Shown: in pieces, positions 17,409 through 25,475 of the stretch
How positions within the stretch are numbered: the stretch's first letter is position 1
Layout: the number at the start of each line of letters is the position of its first letter
Assembly (NCBI RefSeq): GCF_000332455.1
Contig: NZ_AOGY02000021.1
Span: forward strand, 1 to 61,353
Source: Leptospira vanthielii serovar Holland str. Waz Holland = ATCC 700522
Lineage (GTDB): Bacteria > Spirochaetota > Leptospiria > Leptospirales > Leptospiraceae
Length of the DNA: 61,353 bases
Direction of reading: 5' to 3'
Notes under the pieces: model-generated
Told to the model about the DNA's origin: nothing
The model's input: the letters and a program-made list of their open reading frames with translations, nothing else
The model's database searches: none
Made by a program: the position numbers and the translations under genes

Positions 17409-17450
17409 CGTTTAAAATGTTTTTGAATCTAGTTCAAAACGTTTTAAACG
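17409..17450. promoter_or_regulatory. Long near-perfect inverted repeat upstream of the Big_5 lipoprotein gene
   Basis: 17409-17427 and 17433-17450 are inverted copies (CGTTTAAAA... with TTGAA at the centre, spacer TCTAG) with one mismatch and one extra T. This is about 110 bp upstream of the start codon. It could be a dimer-binding operator or a cruciform-prone site. There is no T-run, and the stem is AT-rich, so a terminator is less likely. Confidence 0.45.
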
Positions 17451-17561
17451 GTATTTCATAAAAATTTAATTCTCTAAATCGTTTTCGCATTGCTTTTTTG
17501 TTTCCACAAAACCACATTGCACCTGTTACAAAAATTATATGCTAAAACTTCGGAGTCGAAA

Positions 17562-20444
17562 ATGGAACATTTCTTTAAGAGGGTATGCGTTAGCTTTACT
17601 CTAATCGCTACATCTATAGTATTTTCATCCTGTGCTGCGTTTATGGACGGAGATGGAAATTTCAGCCTTTTCCAATCAAATAAAGCCCAAGATGCTTTGC
17701 AGTTAAGAAACCAATTCTTAATGGCCTCTGTCTTTTTCTCAGGGAATGGGTCTGTTTCAAAAACCATCGGTAAAAATGGTGGTACAATTGAGAACCAAGC
17801 TTTTTCATTGAATATTCCTAAGGATGCTTTATCTCAAGATGTAGTCATTACTATGCGAGTAGAAGAGATGAAGGGAACAGATGTTCCTGGAATGACTCCT
17901 GTTGCTTCAAAACTTATATTAGAACCAGAAGGCACTAGTTTTGCAAAACCAGTCACTCTGACAACTAAGTATGATCCAAAGTCCGTCCAGTCACAAATTC
18001 AAAACGAACTCACTCAAATTTATTATTTCAATCCAGCAAACAAAGAGTGGGAACAACAAAAAACGAACGTGGACGCAATTGCAGGAAAACTCACCACCGA
18101 GTTAAATCATTTTTCTATTTACGCAGCCTTACATGTAAACATCGAAATGATTGTCGCAAGAATCATCACTGATTCGGCATCCATTCGAATGGCAGCAGTC
18201 CAATTTCGTAATTATTTGGATGATATCAATCAACTCAGCAATCGGAATCGATTTTATTCCTTATTTTCAAGAACATTTATACCATTTTTAAATATTGTAA
18301 AAGCGGAATATGCTCCAGGTACGGATCCTCTTCGACTTTCTTTTCCTTTTGACGATTTTGATCAAGACGGAGCGGCCAATATAATTGATTCTTTTCCGTA
18401 TGACCCTACAAATAACAATGATACGGTGGGACCGCAGATAGTTTCTGGAACACCTAATACAAATGTCCTCCCTTTACAACCAGGTAATTTTTTCACAGTT
18501 ACCTTCAATGAACCTGTCAACGAACTGACAGTCATTCATTCAGGATTTGTTTCCAGAGACCAAAATCTTTATGCTCCTTTGAAGTTTGTGTCAATTTCCT
18601 TGGATCGAAAGATTGTCACTTATAAAAACGAATTCACTCTCGACTCTGATGCCAATTATGCATTGTACGTAAACGGTGTGACTGATGAAATTGGAAATTT
18701 AGAAAACGGATATCGTTTGGTAACATCGTTTCATACAGTAGACATAATTTCACCAAGAGTCACTTCGATTGAACCAGAGGGACAGGATGTAAATCCAAAC
18801 ATCACAGAATTCAAAATTCATTTCAGTGAACCAATGGATCCAGCTACGATTAAAGGATTTGGCTTAGTTGGATTGGGTGACCCGGAAATTATCTTTTCTT
18901 CACTCAGTGCGGATCAAAAAACAGCAACTTTCTCCTTCAATCCATCAAAACCATTACGAAGTGATGCCGCTTACCTTTTGGTTTCCTCTGCGGAAGCAAA
19001 AGACACATCCGGAAATTTTTTAGCTGTTTTATCAAAACAATACTTTCTAATCACACAAGACACGGAGGCACCTTTTGTTCGTTTGATCCTTCCTGAAGGC
19101 GAAAGGGTGGATCCTACCATCACCAGTTTTCGTGTAGACTTTAGCGAAGCTTTGAATGGATCTAGTGCCCAAAACAAATTTGTTTTAAGAGCCAAACAAT
19201 CGGGGACACTCGTTTCTATTAATTCGGTTGTGTATGATGATCCTAACCGACGAATAAACATCAATATCCCATCAAATTCGCTCATTGAAAAAACAGAATA
19301 CGAACTAGAAATTCTTCCGGGAATCCAAGATAGTTTCGGAAATGTTATGACAACCGGAAAGGTCCATCCATTCAGAACAACAGATGTAACTCCGCCACAA
19401 GTAACATCTGTTTCTCCGGACCAAGAAAGAGATGTTTTTTACTTCAGTGGAATCAATATCAAAATTAAGTTTAATGATGTTATGGATCGGAACTCTCTCG
19501 AATTCAATCCACTTCGTTTGGAAAATCTTTCCGATGGAGGATTACAATACGTTATTTTAACATCTTATGACCCTGTGATTGGTGAAGCAATTTACCATTT
19601 GAATCCAGACCAAGTATTGAGTGATAAAGAATACGAGTATACAGTGCCTTCTGGAATTCGCAACATAGATGGAATTGCTTCCGTTACGACAACTGCTTCT
19701 CGTTTTTTTACCACCGCTGACAGGTTGACACCTTCTCTACCAAAAATCAATAATGTGAATCTTGTTAATTGTCCTAATAATGCGAAGGTAAATGTTAATT
19801 TTTCAAGATTGATGGACTTTGAAAATGTAAATTCCAATCCACCTGCTTATCTAAGACTCAATTTAAAAATCCCTGAACTTATTAAGTATGATCGCCAAAC
19901 TAGCGCTATTTGTAGCTGGAGAACAGTGGAACGTAGAATTGAGAATCCTGATTTCCGAACTTGTTTGAATCTCTCAGTTGTCATTCCCTATGGATTTTTA
20001 TGTATATTAATTCCTGCACAAATTTCCGTCTTTGACTCCGTTCCCGTGTATTGCACAGTCCCTGATGTTGCGATGTCCTATACCAATAAAGACATTCGAT
20101 TACAATTTGACAAAGGCTCATTGAACCGAAAAGCAGCTGTCTATAAATACAATGCCAATATCAAAAAAGGTGTGTTTGAAACACAATGGACGAATGCTCC
20201 TGTCCAAGATGGAAAAATTGTGACGTCAACTAGTTATTACTGTCCAAACTATGGTGGGCCTTTGAATATTACACGTTGTGATTACTCTCCGAATGCGGTT
20301 TATCAGTTGGAGATTTCTGATCCTTGGAAAGTTAGAGGCAAGTTCTTTGATGTTGATAACCAAGAGTTTCTTTTTTATGACTACCTGACGATTCGCGCAA
20401 ATCAAAAATTGTTGAGTCCAATTTCTGATGAGTGTGTGGAGTAA
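17562..20444 (+). CDS. Large lipoprotein: ZU5-like domain plus Big_5 Ig-like repeats
   Basis: 960 residues. Signal and lipobox end at FSSCAAF. Residues about 60-190 match the ZU5-like pattern (KNGGTIENQAFSLNIPKDAL, later LEPEGTSFAKPVTL). Then come four bacterial Ig-like (Big_5/SbsA) repeats, each opened by D-x-x-P or an equivalent and containing a FxEPM/FSEA-type strand (starts near PQIVSGTPN, PRVTSIEPEG, PFVRLILPEG, PQVTSVSPDQ). The C-terminal ~200 residues are Cys-containing and unrecognised. I chose ATG 17562 (CGGAG before it); an upstream frame extension lacks signal character. Probably a surface or periplasmic adhesion or structural protein, inferred from architecture. Confidence 0.8.
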   Translation: MEHFFKRVCVSFTLIATSIVFSSCAAFMDGDGNFSLFQSNKAQDALQLRNQFLMASVFFSGNGSVSKTIGKNGGTIENQAFSLNIPKDALSQDVVITMRVEEMKGTDVPGMTPVASKLILEPEGTSFAKPVTLTTKYDPKSVQSQIQNELTQIYYFNPANKEWEQQKTNVDAIAGKLTTELNHFSIYAALHVNIEMIVARIITDSASIRMAAVQFRNYLDDINQLSNRNRFYSLFSRTFIPFLNIVKAEYAPGTDPLRLSFPFDDFDQDGAANIIDSFPYDPTNNNDTVGPQIVSGTPNTNVLPLQPGNFFTVTFNEPVNELTVIHSGFVSRDQNLYAPLKFVSISLDRKIVTYKNEFTLDSDANYALYVNGVTDEIGNLENGYRLVTSFHTVDIISPRVTSIEPEGQDVNPNITEFKIHFSEPMDPATIKGFGLVGLGDPEIIFSSLSADQKTATFSFNPSKPLRSDAAYLLVSSAEAKDTSGNFLAVLSKQYFLITQDTEAPFVRLILPEGERVDPTITSFRVDFSEALNGSSAQNKFVLRAKQSGTLVSINSVVYDDPNRRININIPSNSLIEKTEYELEILPGIQDSFGNVMTTGKVHPFRTTDVTPPQVTSVSPDQERDVFYFSGINIKIKFNDVMDRNSLEFNPLRLENLSDGGLQYVILTSYDPVIGEAIYHLNPDQVLSDKEYEYTVPSGIRNIDGIASVTTTASRFFTTADRLTPSLPKINNVNLVNCPNNAKVNVNFSRLMDFENVNSNPPAYLRLNLKIPELIKYDRQTSAICSWRTVERRIENPDFRTCLNLSVVIPYGFLCILIPAQISVFDSVPVYCTVPDVAMSYTNKDIRLQFDKGSLNRKAAVYKYNANIKKGVFETQWTNAPVQDGKIVTSTSYYCPNYGGPLNITRCDYSPNAVYQLEISDPWKVRGKFFDVDNQEFLFYDYLTIRANQKLLSPISDECVE

Positions 20445-20449
20445 AACTT

Positions 20450-21652
20450 ATGCGAGTGAAAACCACTTTACTAGTATCCTTATTTTCTTTTGTTGCGGCC
20501 TCTTGTGGCCCAACCAAAAAAAATGATCTCACGGATGAATTGTTTTTTGGTTTGTTACTACTCTCTCAGAAAAATATTGTCTTTCGGATTGTAGAATCTG
20601 CCAACTCGCAAATTTCGGTAAAAAACTTTCGGGCTGGAGGGAGTAATCCTCTGCCGGCTCGATTTCTCAATGATGGAAAATTAAATCATTCGGTGGGATG
20701 TAAAAAAGCCAGATTAAATATTTATACTATCCTAGTATGGGAAAAAGGATCTGTCGCTCTAGGGAAAGAACGAATTTCCAATGCATCCGCTGTTGTTTAT
20801 GACGGAGACTGGATTGATAACCAAAACGGGGGTCGTATGAAAGTGAGCTACCCTTTGGATTCTGGTAAGTCTTTTTTCGGAATCAGTGGATCGGGTAACG
20901 TAAATCCTTTTGCCTGGAAAGATGGAAAGTATGATCGAATAGGACTTAAGATTGGAGCCATAAAATGTGAGTTAGATGAAGCAAAATTAGCAAACTCACA
21001 TAACAAATACATTTCCTATGCAATGTGGTATGAATCCGAAACCGGGAAAGCAGATCCGCAGCACGGAAGGCGAAGTATTTTGAATGCATATCCCTTTGAT
21101 AGTAGCGTAGAAAAAGTGAATTCAATTAACTACTTTATTTCCGCAACAACTGGTTACTTAAGTTTAAAAGACAATGCTGTCTATTCTCCTCGCATTCACA
21201 GAAATGCGGGAACAGAAGCGGCAGAACTAGCTGATCCCACAAACAATCCCTTTTGGGGTTTGTTAACAGCCCCCTTTACGGACCGTTTGGATTTTGAATA
21301 CCTAGACAATGAATATTCCATGGATCGATACAACGAGGATGGGCTTATTGTTTTAGACCTGCCTGAAGGGAATCGAGAGACTCTCATTTTAGATATGTAT
21401 GCAACTAACAACTTTGTATACCAAACCGAACCAGGGTTAACCTCAGCTAAGTTTTCTCCAATTGATTTTATCAAATTTGATCATAAAGAAAATGAATTTC
21501 AAAATTACTATTTGAATTCAGATTTTATAACGACGAACGGAAAGTATTTGGACTCCTGGACACTGCCAACACCTGGACCTAACCAACCGAATCCGACTGC
21601 GGATAGGCATATCGGCTATTTTTTGCCAAAATTTGGAATTAGTAAAGAATGA
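20450..21652 (+). CDS. Lipoprotein, unknown function
   Basis: 400 residues, signal ending VAASCGPTKKN. The mature region has two further Cys, a GGSNPLPARF patch and many aromatic/acidic strands, with no recognised domain. It starts 5 bp after the Big_5 lipoprotein stop, with GGAG before the ATG inside the upstream gene's end, so the two are co-translated and probably act together at the cell surface. Confidence 0.65.
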   Translation: MRVKTTLLVSLFSFVAASCGPTKKNDLTDELFFGLLLLSQKNIVFRIVESANSQISVKNFRAGGSNPLPARFLNDGKLNHSVGCKKARLNIYTILVWEKGSVALGKERISNASAVVYDGDWIDNQNGGRMKVSYPLDSGKSFFGISGSGNVNPFAWKDGKYDRIGLKIGAIKCELDEAKLANSHNKYISYAMWYESETGKADPQHGRRSILNAYPFDSSVEKVNSINYFISATTGYLSLKDNAVYSPRIHRNAGTEAAELADPTNNPFWGLLTAPFTDRLDFEYLDNEYSMDRYNEDGLIVLDLPEGNRETLILDMYATNNFVYQTEPGLTSAKFSPIDFIKFDHKENEFQNYYLNSDFITTNGKYLDSWTLPTPGPNQPNPTADRHIGYFLPKFGISKE

Positions 21653-21708
21653 GGGGTAGAAAACAGTTTCCTTATTGGAACCAACATTATTATTAATACA
21701 TAATCGTT

Positions 21709-22476
21709 ATGGAAATTCAAAAAGAAAATTGTAAACAAAATATCTTTCTACTCCTCCTGATTGGTCTTTTGGCAACGTCTTGTTCGTCCCTCGGCATTCC
21801 TTTGGAAGAAAAACGTCATCTCCCCATCAATCCACCAAATGGTTGTGAGATGACTTCTGAAGAACGCACCTATCGAGCACTGTTTTTGTTACCCATTTAT
21901 TCGCATAATTTAGATTCAAGTTCTACAACTAATCAAACCGACTTATTTGTATTAGAATCTAAATCCTACGCAAAACCTTGGGATATTGTTGTAACAACTT
22001 TGGGTTTTTTATTATCTTTTAATTCTTCTACCGAAATCAAAGTTTACTGTCCGAAATCGGTTGTTTTGGATTCCATAAAAAAAGAACCAAACTCGTATAC
22101 CTTACCTTCAAAGTTATCTTATTGGAGACCGGAGGGCCAAACAACACCGATACAAATGGTATTGTTTGTTCCTGATGATTATAAAATTACAGATGACTCC
22201 AAAGCGAAATTAGTTGGTTTATCTCGTGATATTTTAAAATCTGAGGAACCTTTCAAAGTTGTATTGGTTGGTAAATCGCAAACTACCGGCGATTTGGCTT
22301 ACCAAGTTCGTCTTGTAAAACGTCGATTTGATGAAATAAAACAGGTTTTAAGCAAAGAAGCCATTGATGAGAATCGAATTCGAACTTTTATTTCTGATCG
22401 TGAAGTCACTGGAAGTACAAAAGAAGTGGCTGGTGATTCACAATCAACGATTCATATCTATTTAATTAAAGAATGA
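21709..22476 (+). CDS. Lipoprotein with an OmpA-like C-terminal pattern
   Basis: 255 residues, lipobox LLATSCSS. The last ~110 residues follow the OmpA/MotB topology loosely: a strand IQMVLFVPDDYKI, a helix, FKVVLVGKSQTTGDLAYQVRLVKRRFDEIKQVL, and then the final strands. The usual peptidoglycan-binding Asp and Arg of GHTDxxG...LSxxRA are not convincingly present, so cell-wall binding may be lost. It is 56 bp downstream of the preceding lipoprotein gene and may belong to the same operon. Confidence 0.5.
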   Translation: MEIQKENCKQNIFLLLLIGLLATSCSSLGIPLEEKRHLPINPPNGCEMTSEERTYRALFLLPIYSHNLDSSSTTNQTDLFVLESKSYAKPWDIVVTTLGFLLSFNSSTEIKVYCPKSVVLDSIKKEPNSYTLPSKLSYWRPEGQTTPIQMVLFVPDDYKITDDSKAKLVGLSRDILKSEEPFKVVLVGKSQTTGDLAYQVRLVKRRFDEIKQVLSKEAIDENRIRTFISDREVTGSTKEVAGDSQSTIHIYLIKE

Positions 22477-22491
22477 TTTTTCACTTTGCAG

Positions 22492-22529
22492 GTTTCTATT
22501 GATTGGATCATGATAGAATCAATAGAAAC
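22492..22529. terminator. Perfect 13-bp hairpin just before the glycosyltransferase start
   Basis: GTTTCTATTGATT (22492-22504) pairs exactly with 22517-22529 around a 12-nt loop. No U-tract follows. It ends four bases before the ATG of the glycosyltransferase gene, occupying the place of a ribosome-binding site, which is absent. It could be the 3' end of the lipoprotein transcript or a translational block. Confidence 0.5.
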
Positions 22530-22533
22530 ATAG

Positions 22534-23154
22534 ATGTTGAGTATCGTTATTCCTACAGACGATGGAAAGAATGCTCTATTTCAAAAGTCCCTTCAGGATT
22601 TTGAAAACCATACAGAGGTTGAAATTCTTCCTGTAAGTTTTTTAGAAGCCTCCTCGCGCGCAGAAAGATTGAATATAGGATTTCACAAATCGAAGGGCGA
22701 AGTGGTTCTCTTTCATCATCCTAGGACATACTTACCCCGAGAGGCGATAAACTACTTAATCGAATTGAGTTGTCAGAAAGAACAAAAAGTTAGGTGGGGT
22801 GGGTTTTTACATCAATTTGATAAAGAACATTTCCTATTAAGGTTTATATCATGGTATTCTAATTTCATTCGTTTCAAGAGAAAGGGTATAGTTTATCTTG
22901 ATCATTGTGTTTTTTTTGATAGAAGGCTTTGGCAATCGGACCTAAAACTGCAATATATTTTTGAAGATACGGAGCTTAGTCAAAAATTTCGTAAAATAAC
23001 TTGGCCAGTTCTTTTGCCGTACCCAGCCATTACCTCGGCCCATCGGTTTGAAAAAAATGGAATCATCAAACAATCGCTACTCAATCAATTATTAAAATTG
23101 GGATATTTCCTCCGTTTGCCATCATCCATATTATTTTCTTTATACCAAAGATAA
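22534..23154 (+). CDS. Family-2-type glycosyltransferase (TIGR04283-like)
   Basis: 206 residues, no signal peptide. It opens with the GT2 strand MLSIVIPTDDG, followed by RAERLNIGFHKSKGEVVLFHHPRTYLP, the equivalent of the family's R...N.G...A.GD.LLFLHADT.LP block; the usual DxD-like HADT is HPRT here, so metal binding may be altered. The later FFDRRLW and FEDTELSQKFRK match the acceptor-side ED motif. It probably transfers sugar to an unknown surface acceptor, or is a degenerate relative. No Shine-Dalgarno sequence is visible because a hairpin occupies that position. Confidence 0.6.
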   Translation: MLSIVIPTDDGKNALFQKSLQDFENHTEVEILPVSFLEASSRAERLNIGFHKSKGEVVLFHHPRTYLPREAINYLIELSCQKEQKVRWGGFLHQFDKEHFLLRFISWYSNFIRFKRKGIVYLDHCVFFDRRLWQSDLKLQYIFEDTELSQKFRKITWPVLLPYPAITSAHRFEKNGIIKQSLLNQLLKLGYFLRLPSSILFSLYQR

Positions 23155-23353
23155 ACACCATATTTCAACGCAAGGTTTTAGTTTCCCTTTGAATACAAAC
23201 TGTTCGTGTTTGTAAAAAGTGGAAATTTTTCCTAATGGAGGTTTCAATTTTGCAAAATAATGGACTTGCCTTCTTAATTTACAAATAGGAAAATTGATTC
23301 CGAACTATGACTCTCAGACCATTGTATTTTTAAACAAGAGGAACAAATTATAT

Positions 23354-23713
23354 ATGAAACTATACACACTCATTCTTATTATCTTTTTTAACCTATCCTT
23401 ATTTGCAGAAACAAAACCCATTTACGAAGTCTGTCAGAATGAGATAGCCACTTATTGTCAAGGGATCAAACCTACGAAAGCAAGGATTCTACAATGTTTG
23501 AAAGAACGCGGTAAAAATCTTTCGGATGTTTGTGAAGCTGGACAAAGTGCACTTTCAGATACTATGAAGAGTAAGTCGCAAGGTTTTTGTAAAGACGATG
23601 TGAGTGAACATTGTCGTTGGATCATTCCTGGCGGTGGAAGAATTTTAAAATGTCTATTCGAAAATGAATCAAAAATATCTAACCAATGTAAGGTTGTGTT
23701 AAACGAAATATGA
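23354..23713 (+). CDS. Periplasmic Cys-rich GLG1-type repeat protein
   Basis: 119 residues: a signal peptide (MKLYTLILIIFFNLSLFAE) followed by two Cys-rich repeats of the GLG1 pattern, each with C...YC/HC, a Pro/Gly turn, RILxCL and a closing Cys (first CQNEIATYC, second CKDDVSEHC). Eight Cys in total suggest four disulfides. I used the ATG at 23354 (GAGG upstream) because an upstream ATG at 23294 would bury the signal. Function of bacterial members is unknown. Confidence 0.65.
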   Translation: MKLYTLILIIFFNLSLFAETKPIYEVCQNEIATYCQGIKPTKARILQCLKERGKNLSDVCEAGQSALSDTMKSKSQGFCKDDVSEHCRWIIPGGGRILKCLFENESKISNQCKVVLNEI

Positions 23714-23730
23714 CAAACGTTAGGGATCTG

Positions 23731-23830
23731 GAGGGCTCGGTCTGCCGAGAGGCAGACGGGAGCGAACGCGGACCCCGAAGGAGCCCGGCCCTTCTTTGAA
23801 GGAATTCCAATCAGGAATTGGATTGGGAAC
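23731..23830. repeat. GC-rich structured intergenic element (possible dispersed repeat)
   Basis: A GC-rich island in an otherwise AT-rich region. GTCTGCC-GAGA-GGCAGAC (23740-23757) is a perfect 7-bp stem with a GNRA-type loop. GGGCTC (23733-23738) can pair with GAGCCC (23781-23786) to enclose it, and CTTC-TTT-GAAG follows. It is between the convergent Cys-rich repeat gene and rnk. It looks like a REP/RIME-type repeat or structured RNA; only one copy is in this window, so repetition cannot be shown here. Confidence 0.45.
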
Positions 23831-23863
23831 GCCAAAAGAAACATTTTCTGTAAGCAATTTTAA

Positions 23864-24280
23864 TTACAGATGGTAATCGCCGTTAGCTTCTGGTTGGTAT
23901 TTGATACTCGTGATTTGGAACTGATTTTCTCCTCCTGGGACTTTCCAATGAATCACATCGCCAATTTTGTAACCTAGGATCGCAGTGCCTATCGGTGCCA
24001 AAACAGAAATTTTATTTTGCTCCGTATTGGCGTCCTCGGGAAAAACCAATCTAAATTCTTGAAATTCTAATTCGTTTAAATTCTTTAATTCAATCACAGA
24101 ATTCATGGTAACAAAGTTTGCTGGAATTGAATGTGAATCCACTTTTTGAGCTCTTTCTATTTCGCCGAGTAGATCTTTTGTATTTGGGTCCATTTTGTTT
24201 CTTTTTGTATAATCCGAAATCATTAGTTTTAATCGGTTATAGTCAAAATGAGTGACACATATTTTGTTCTTCGTATTCAT
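23864..24280 (-). CDS. rnk: Rnk-type nucleoside diphosphate kinase regulator
   Basis: 138 residues. The C-terminal ~75 residues are a GreA/GreB C-terminal-type domain with the Rnk signature VLAPIGTAILGYKIGDVIHWKVPGG; the N-terminal part is a short helical hairpin lacking the long Gre coiled coil. Rnk binds RNA polymerase in the secondary channel region but lacks the cleavage-stimulating acidic tip. Divergent from marR, with 146 bp between the starts. Confidence 0.85.
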   Translation of the reverse strand: MNTKNKICVTHFDYNRLKLMISDYTKRNKMDPNTKDLLGEIERAQKVDSHSIPANFVTMNSVIELKNLNELEFQEFRLVFPEDANTEQNKISVLAPIGTAILGYKIGDVIHWKVPGGENQFQITSIKYQPEANGDYHL

Positions 24281-24410
24281 TTTAATACTCCTTTAGATTT
24301 GTGCAAAACTTTAGACTATAATTAAGATAGTTGTACTGTCAAGGTTGATTGTCTAATTTAAGGTTCCCAAAACTTGATTCTTAGTTGACAATATGGGAAG
24401 TTGGTTTATT

Positions 24411-24424
24411 GTTGCTATAGCAAC
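24411..24424. promoter_or_regulatory. MarR operator palindrome, copy 1
   Basis: GTTGCTATAGCAAC is a perfect 14-bp palindrome ending two bases before the marR ATG. A TTGACA box lies just upstream (24385-24390). The identical palindrome stands in front of the next gene, so this is very likely the site through which the MarR protein represses itself. Confidence 0.75.
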
Positions 24425-24426
24425 AG

Positions 24427-24864
24427 ATGTCCGACTCATTTGATTTAGAGAATTCCTATGCATATTTGATCTATCGTACGGTTAGAGCTTTGCGACGTCA
24501 GTTTATGCGGTTGGCTTCAGCAAATGGCTTGGAACTATTTCCAGAGCAGTGGTTTGTTCTTGTTCGATTAATGAAACAACCTGGTTGTAGCCAATCGGAT
24601 TTGGGAAGGGATTTTGATGATAGGCCGTCTATGGCAAGAGCACTCCGAAACATGGAAGAGAAGGGTTGGATCAAAATCCAATCAAATCCGGAAGACGGTA
24701 GGAAAAACCAGGTATTTCCTACAAAAAAAGGTTCAGAGATTTATCAATTGATGGCCTCTGTTGTTACGGAAGAAAGAAAACGGATGTTTAAAAAACTATC
24801 AACTCAGGATTTTAAGACGTTTAAAAGGATTATTGATCAAATTTATGAGGAATCGATAGACTGA
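24427..24864 (+). CDS. MarR-family transcriptional regulator
   Basis: 145 residues with the MarR winged-helix layout: dimerisation helix (YLIYRTVRALRRQF), the helix-turn-helix (QSDLGRDFDDRPSMARALRNMEEKGWI) and the wing (NPEDGRKNQVFPTKKG). Family members are ligand-released repressors. Identical 14-bp palindromes lie just before this gene and just before the following secreted-protein gene, indicating a two-target local regulon. The start codon is immediately next to the operator, so repression may also hide the translation start. Confidence 0.88.
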   Translation: MSDSFDLENSYAYLIYRTVRALRRQFMRLASANGLELFPEQWFVLVRLMKQPGCSQSDLGRDFDDRPSMARALRNMEEKGWIKIQSNPEDGRKNQVFPTKKGSEIYQLMASVVTEERKRMFKKLSTQDFKTFKRIIDQIYEESID

Positions 24865-24881
24865 TTTTTTTTGTATTTTAT

Positions 24882-24895
24882 GTTGCTATAGCAAC
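24882..24895. promoter_or_regulatory. MarR operator palindrome, copy 2
   Basis: The second exact copy of GTTGCTATAGCAAC, 16 bp before the next start codon and 17 bp after the marR stop. Having the same perfect palindrome twice in 485 bp is strong evidence for a specific regulator site. Confidence 0.75.
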
Positions 24896-24911
24896 GAAGT
24901 GAGGTTTTGGA

Positions 24912-25343
24912 ATGAATAAAAAAGTTTTTGGATTTTTAGTGATTTTAGGAGGAATTATGATCACAAATCAAATCAGCGCAGAAAGGAATGAGGAATCTTT
25001 AAGGAAAGAGTTTCTCTTCATTATGAAGAATATAGACGAAAGAAAAGTTTCAGAAATAGAATCGAAGTTTCATTCTGATTATGCGGATAGTGTTTATATA
25101 AAAGGAAGTGGTTCTATATTTAGTTCCAATAAAACAAATTATATCCAATCGCTAAAGGATGGAAAGATCGGTGGAGTGGAGAGAGATGTCCGCATTCATT
25201 CGATAGATTTTATTGACCAGTTTGGATTTGTCAAAGTTGATTTGGAAAGTAAGGTGATGAAGTTCCAGTCAATGTATACATTTTATTTTGACAATGGGGA
25301 ATGGAAAATGATCAAAGCAGTGGTGGTTGCTGAGAAGAAATAA
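24912..25343 (+). CDS. Secreted NTF2/SnoaL-like small protein
   Basis: 143 residues: a hydrophobic signal ending about ISAE, then an NTF2-like (SnoaL/lumazine-binding-2) cone fold pattern: long helix, FHSDYAD, and a beta-sheet closing with VKVDLESKV, MYTFYFDNGEWKMIKAVVV. Such domains bind small ligands or act as simple catalysts; none is identified. It carries a MarR operator copy directly upstream, so it is the probable regulated target gene. Confidence 0.65.
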   Translation: MNKKVFGFLVILGGIMITNQISAERNEESLRKEFLFIMKNIDERKVSEIESKFHSDYADSVYIKGSGSIFSSNKTNYIQSLKDGKIGGVERDVRIHSIDFIDQFGFVKVDLESKVMKFQSMYTFYFDNGEWKMIKAVVVAEKK

Positions 25344-25357
25344 ATTTCAAATCCACC

Positions 25358-25433
25358 ATTTGCTCGTAAAAAAATCTCCTTACGTAATGAGTTGTTGATT
25401 TGGGAGATTACAGAGATGTTTCCCCGAGCAAAT
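25358..25433. other. Nested stem-loop between convergent genes
   Basis: ATTTGCTCG (25358-25366) pairs perfectly with CGAGCAAAT (25425-25433), and inside it AATCTCC (25373-25379) pairs with GGAGATT (25403-25409). The two coaxial stems make a compact 76-nt fold between the secreted-protein gene and tag, whose 3' ends face each other. It may be a shared 3'-end structure. Confidence 0.45.
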
Positions 25434-25475
25434 AGAACGATTCGAAAAAACAAAGAGAAAAGGAAGTTGTTAATG

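Noticed and set aside
23731..23830. CRISPR repeat or tRNA-like gene
   Set aside because: No regularly spaced repeats occur anywhere in the window, and the folded shape lacks an acceptor stem and anticodon arm.
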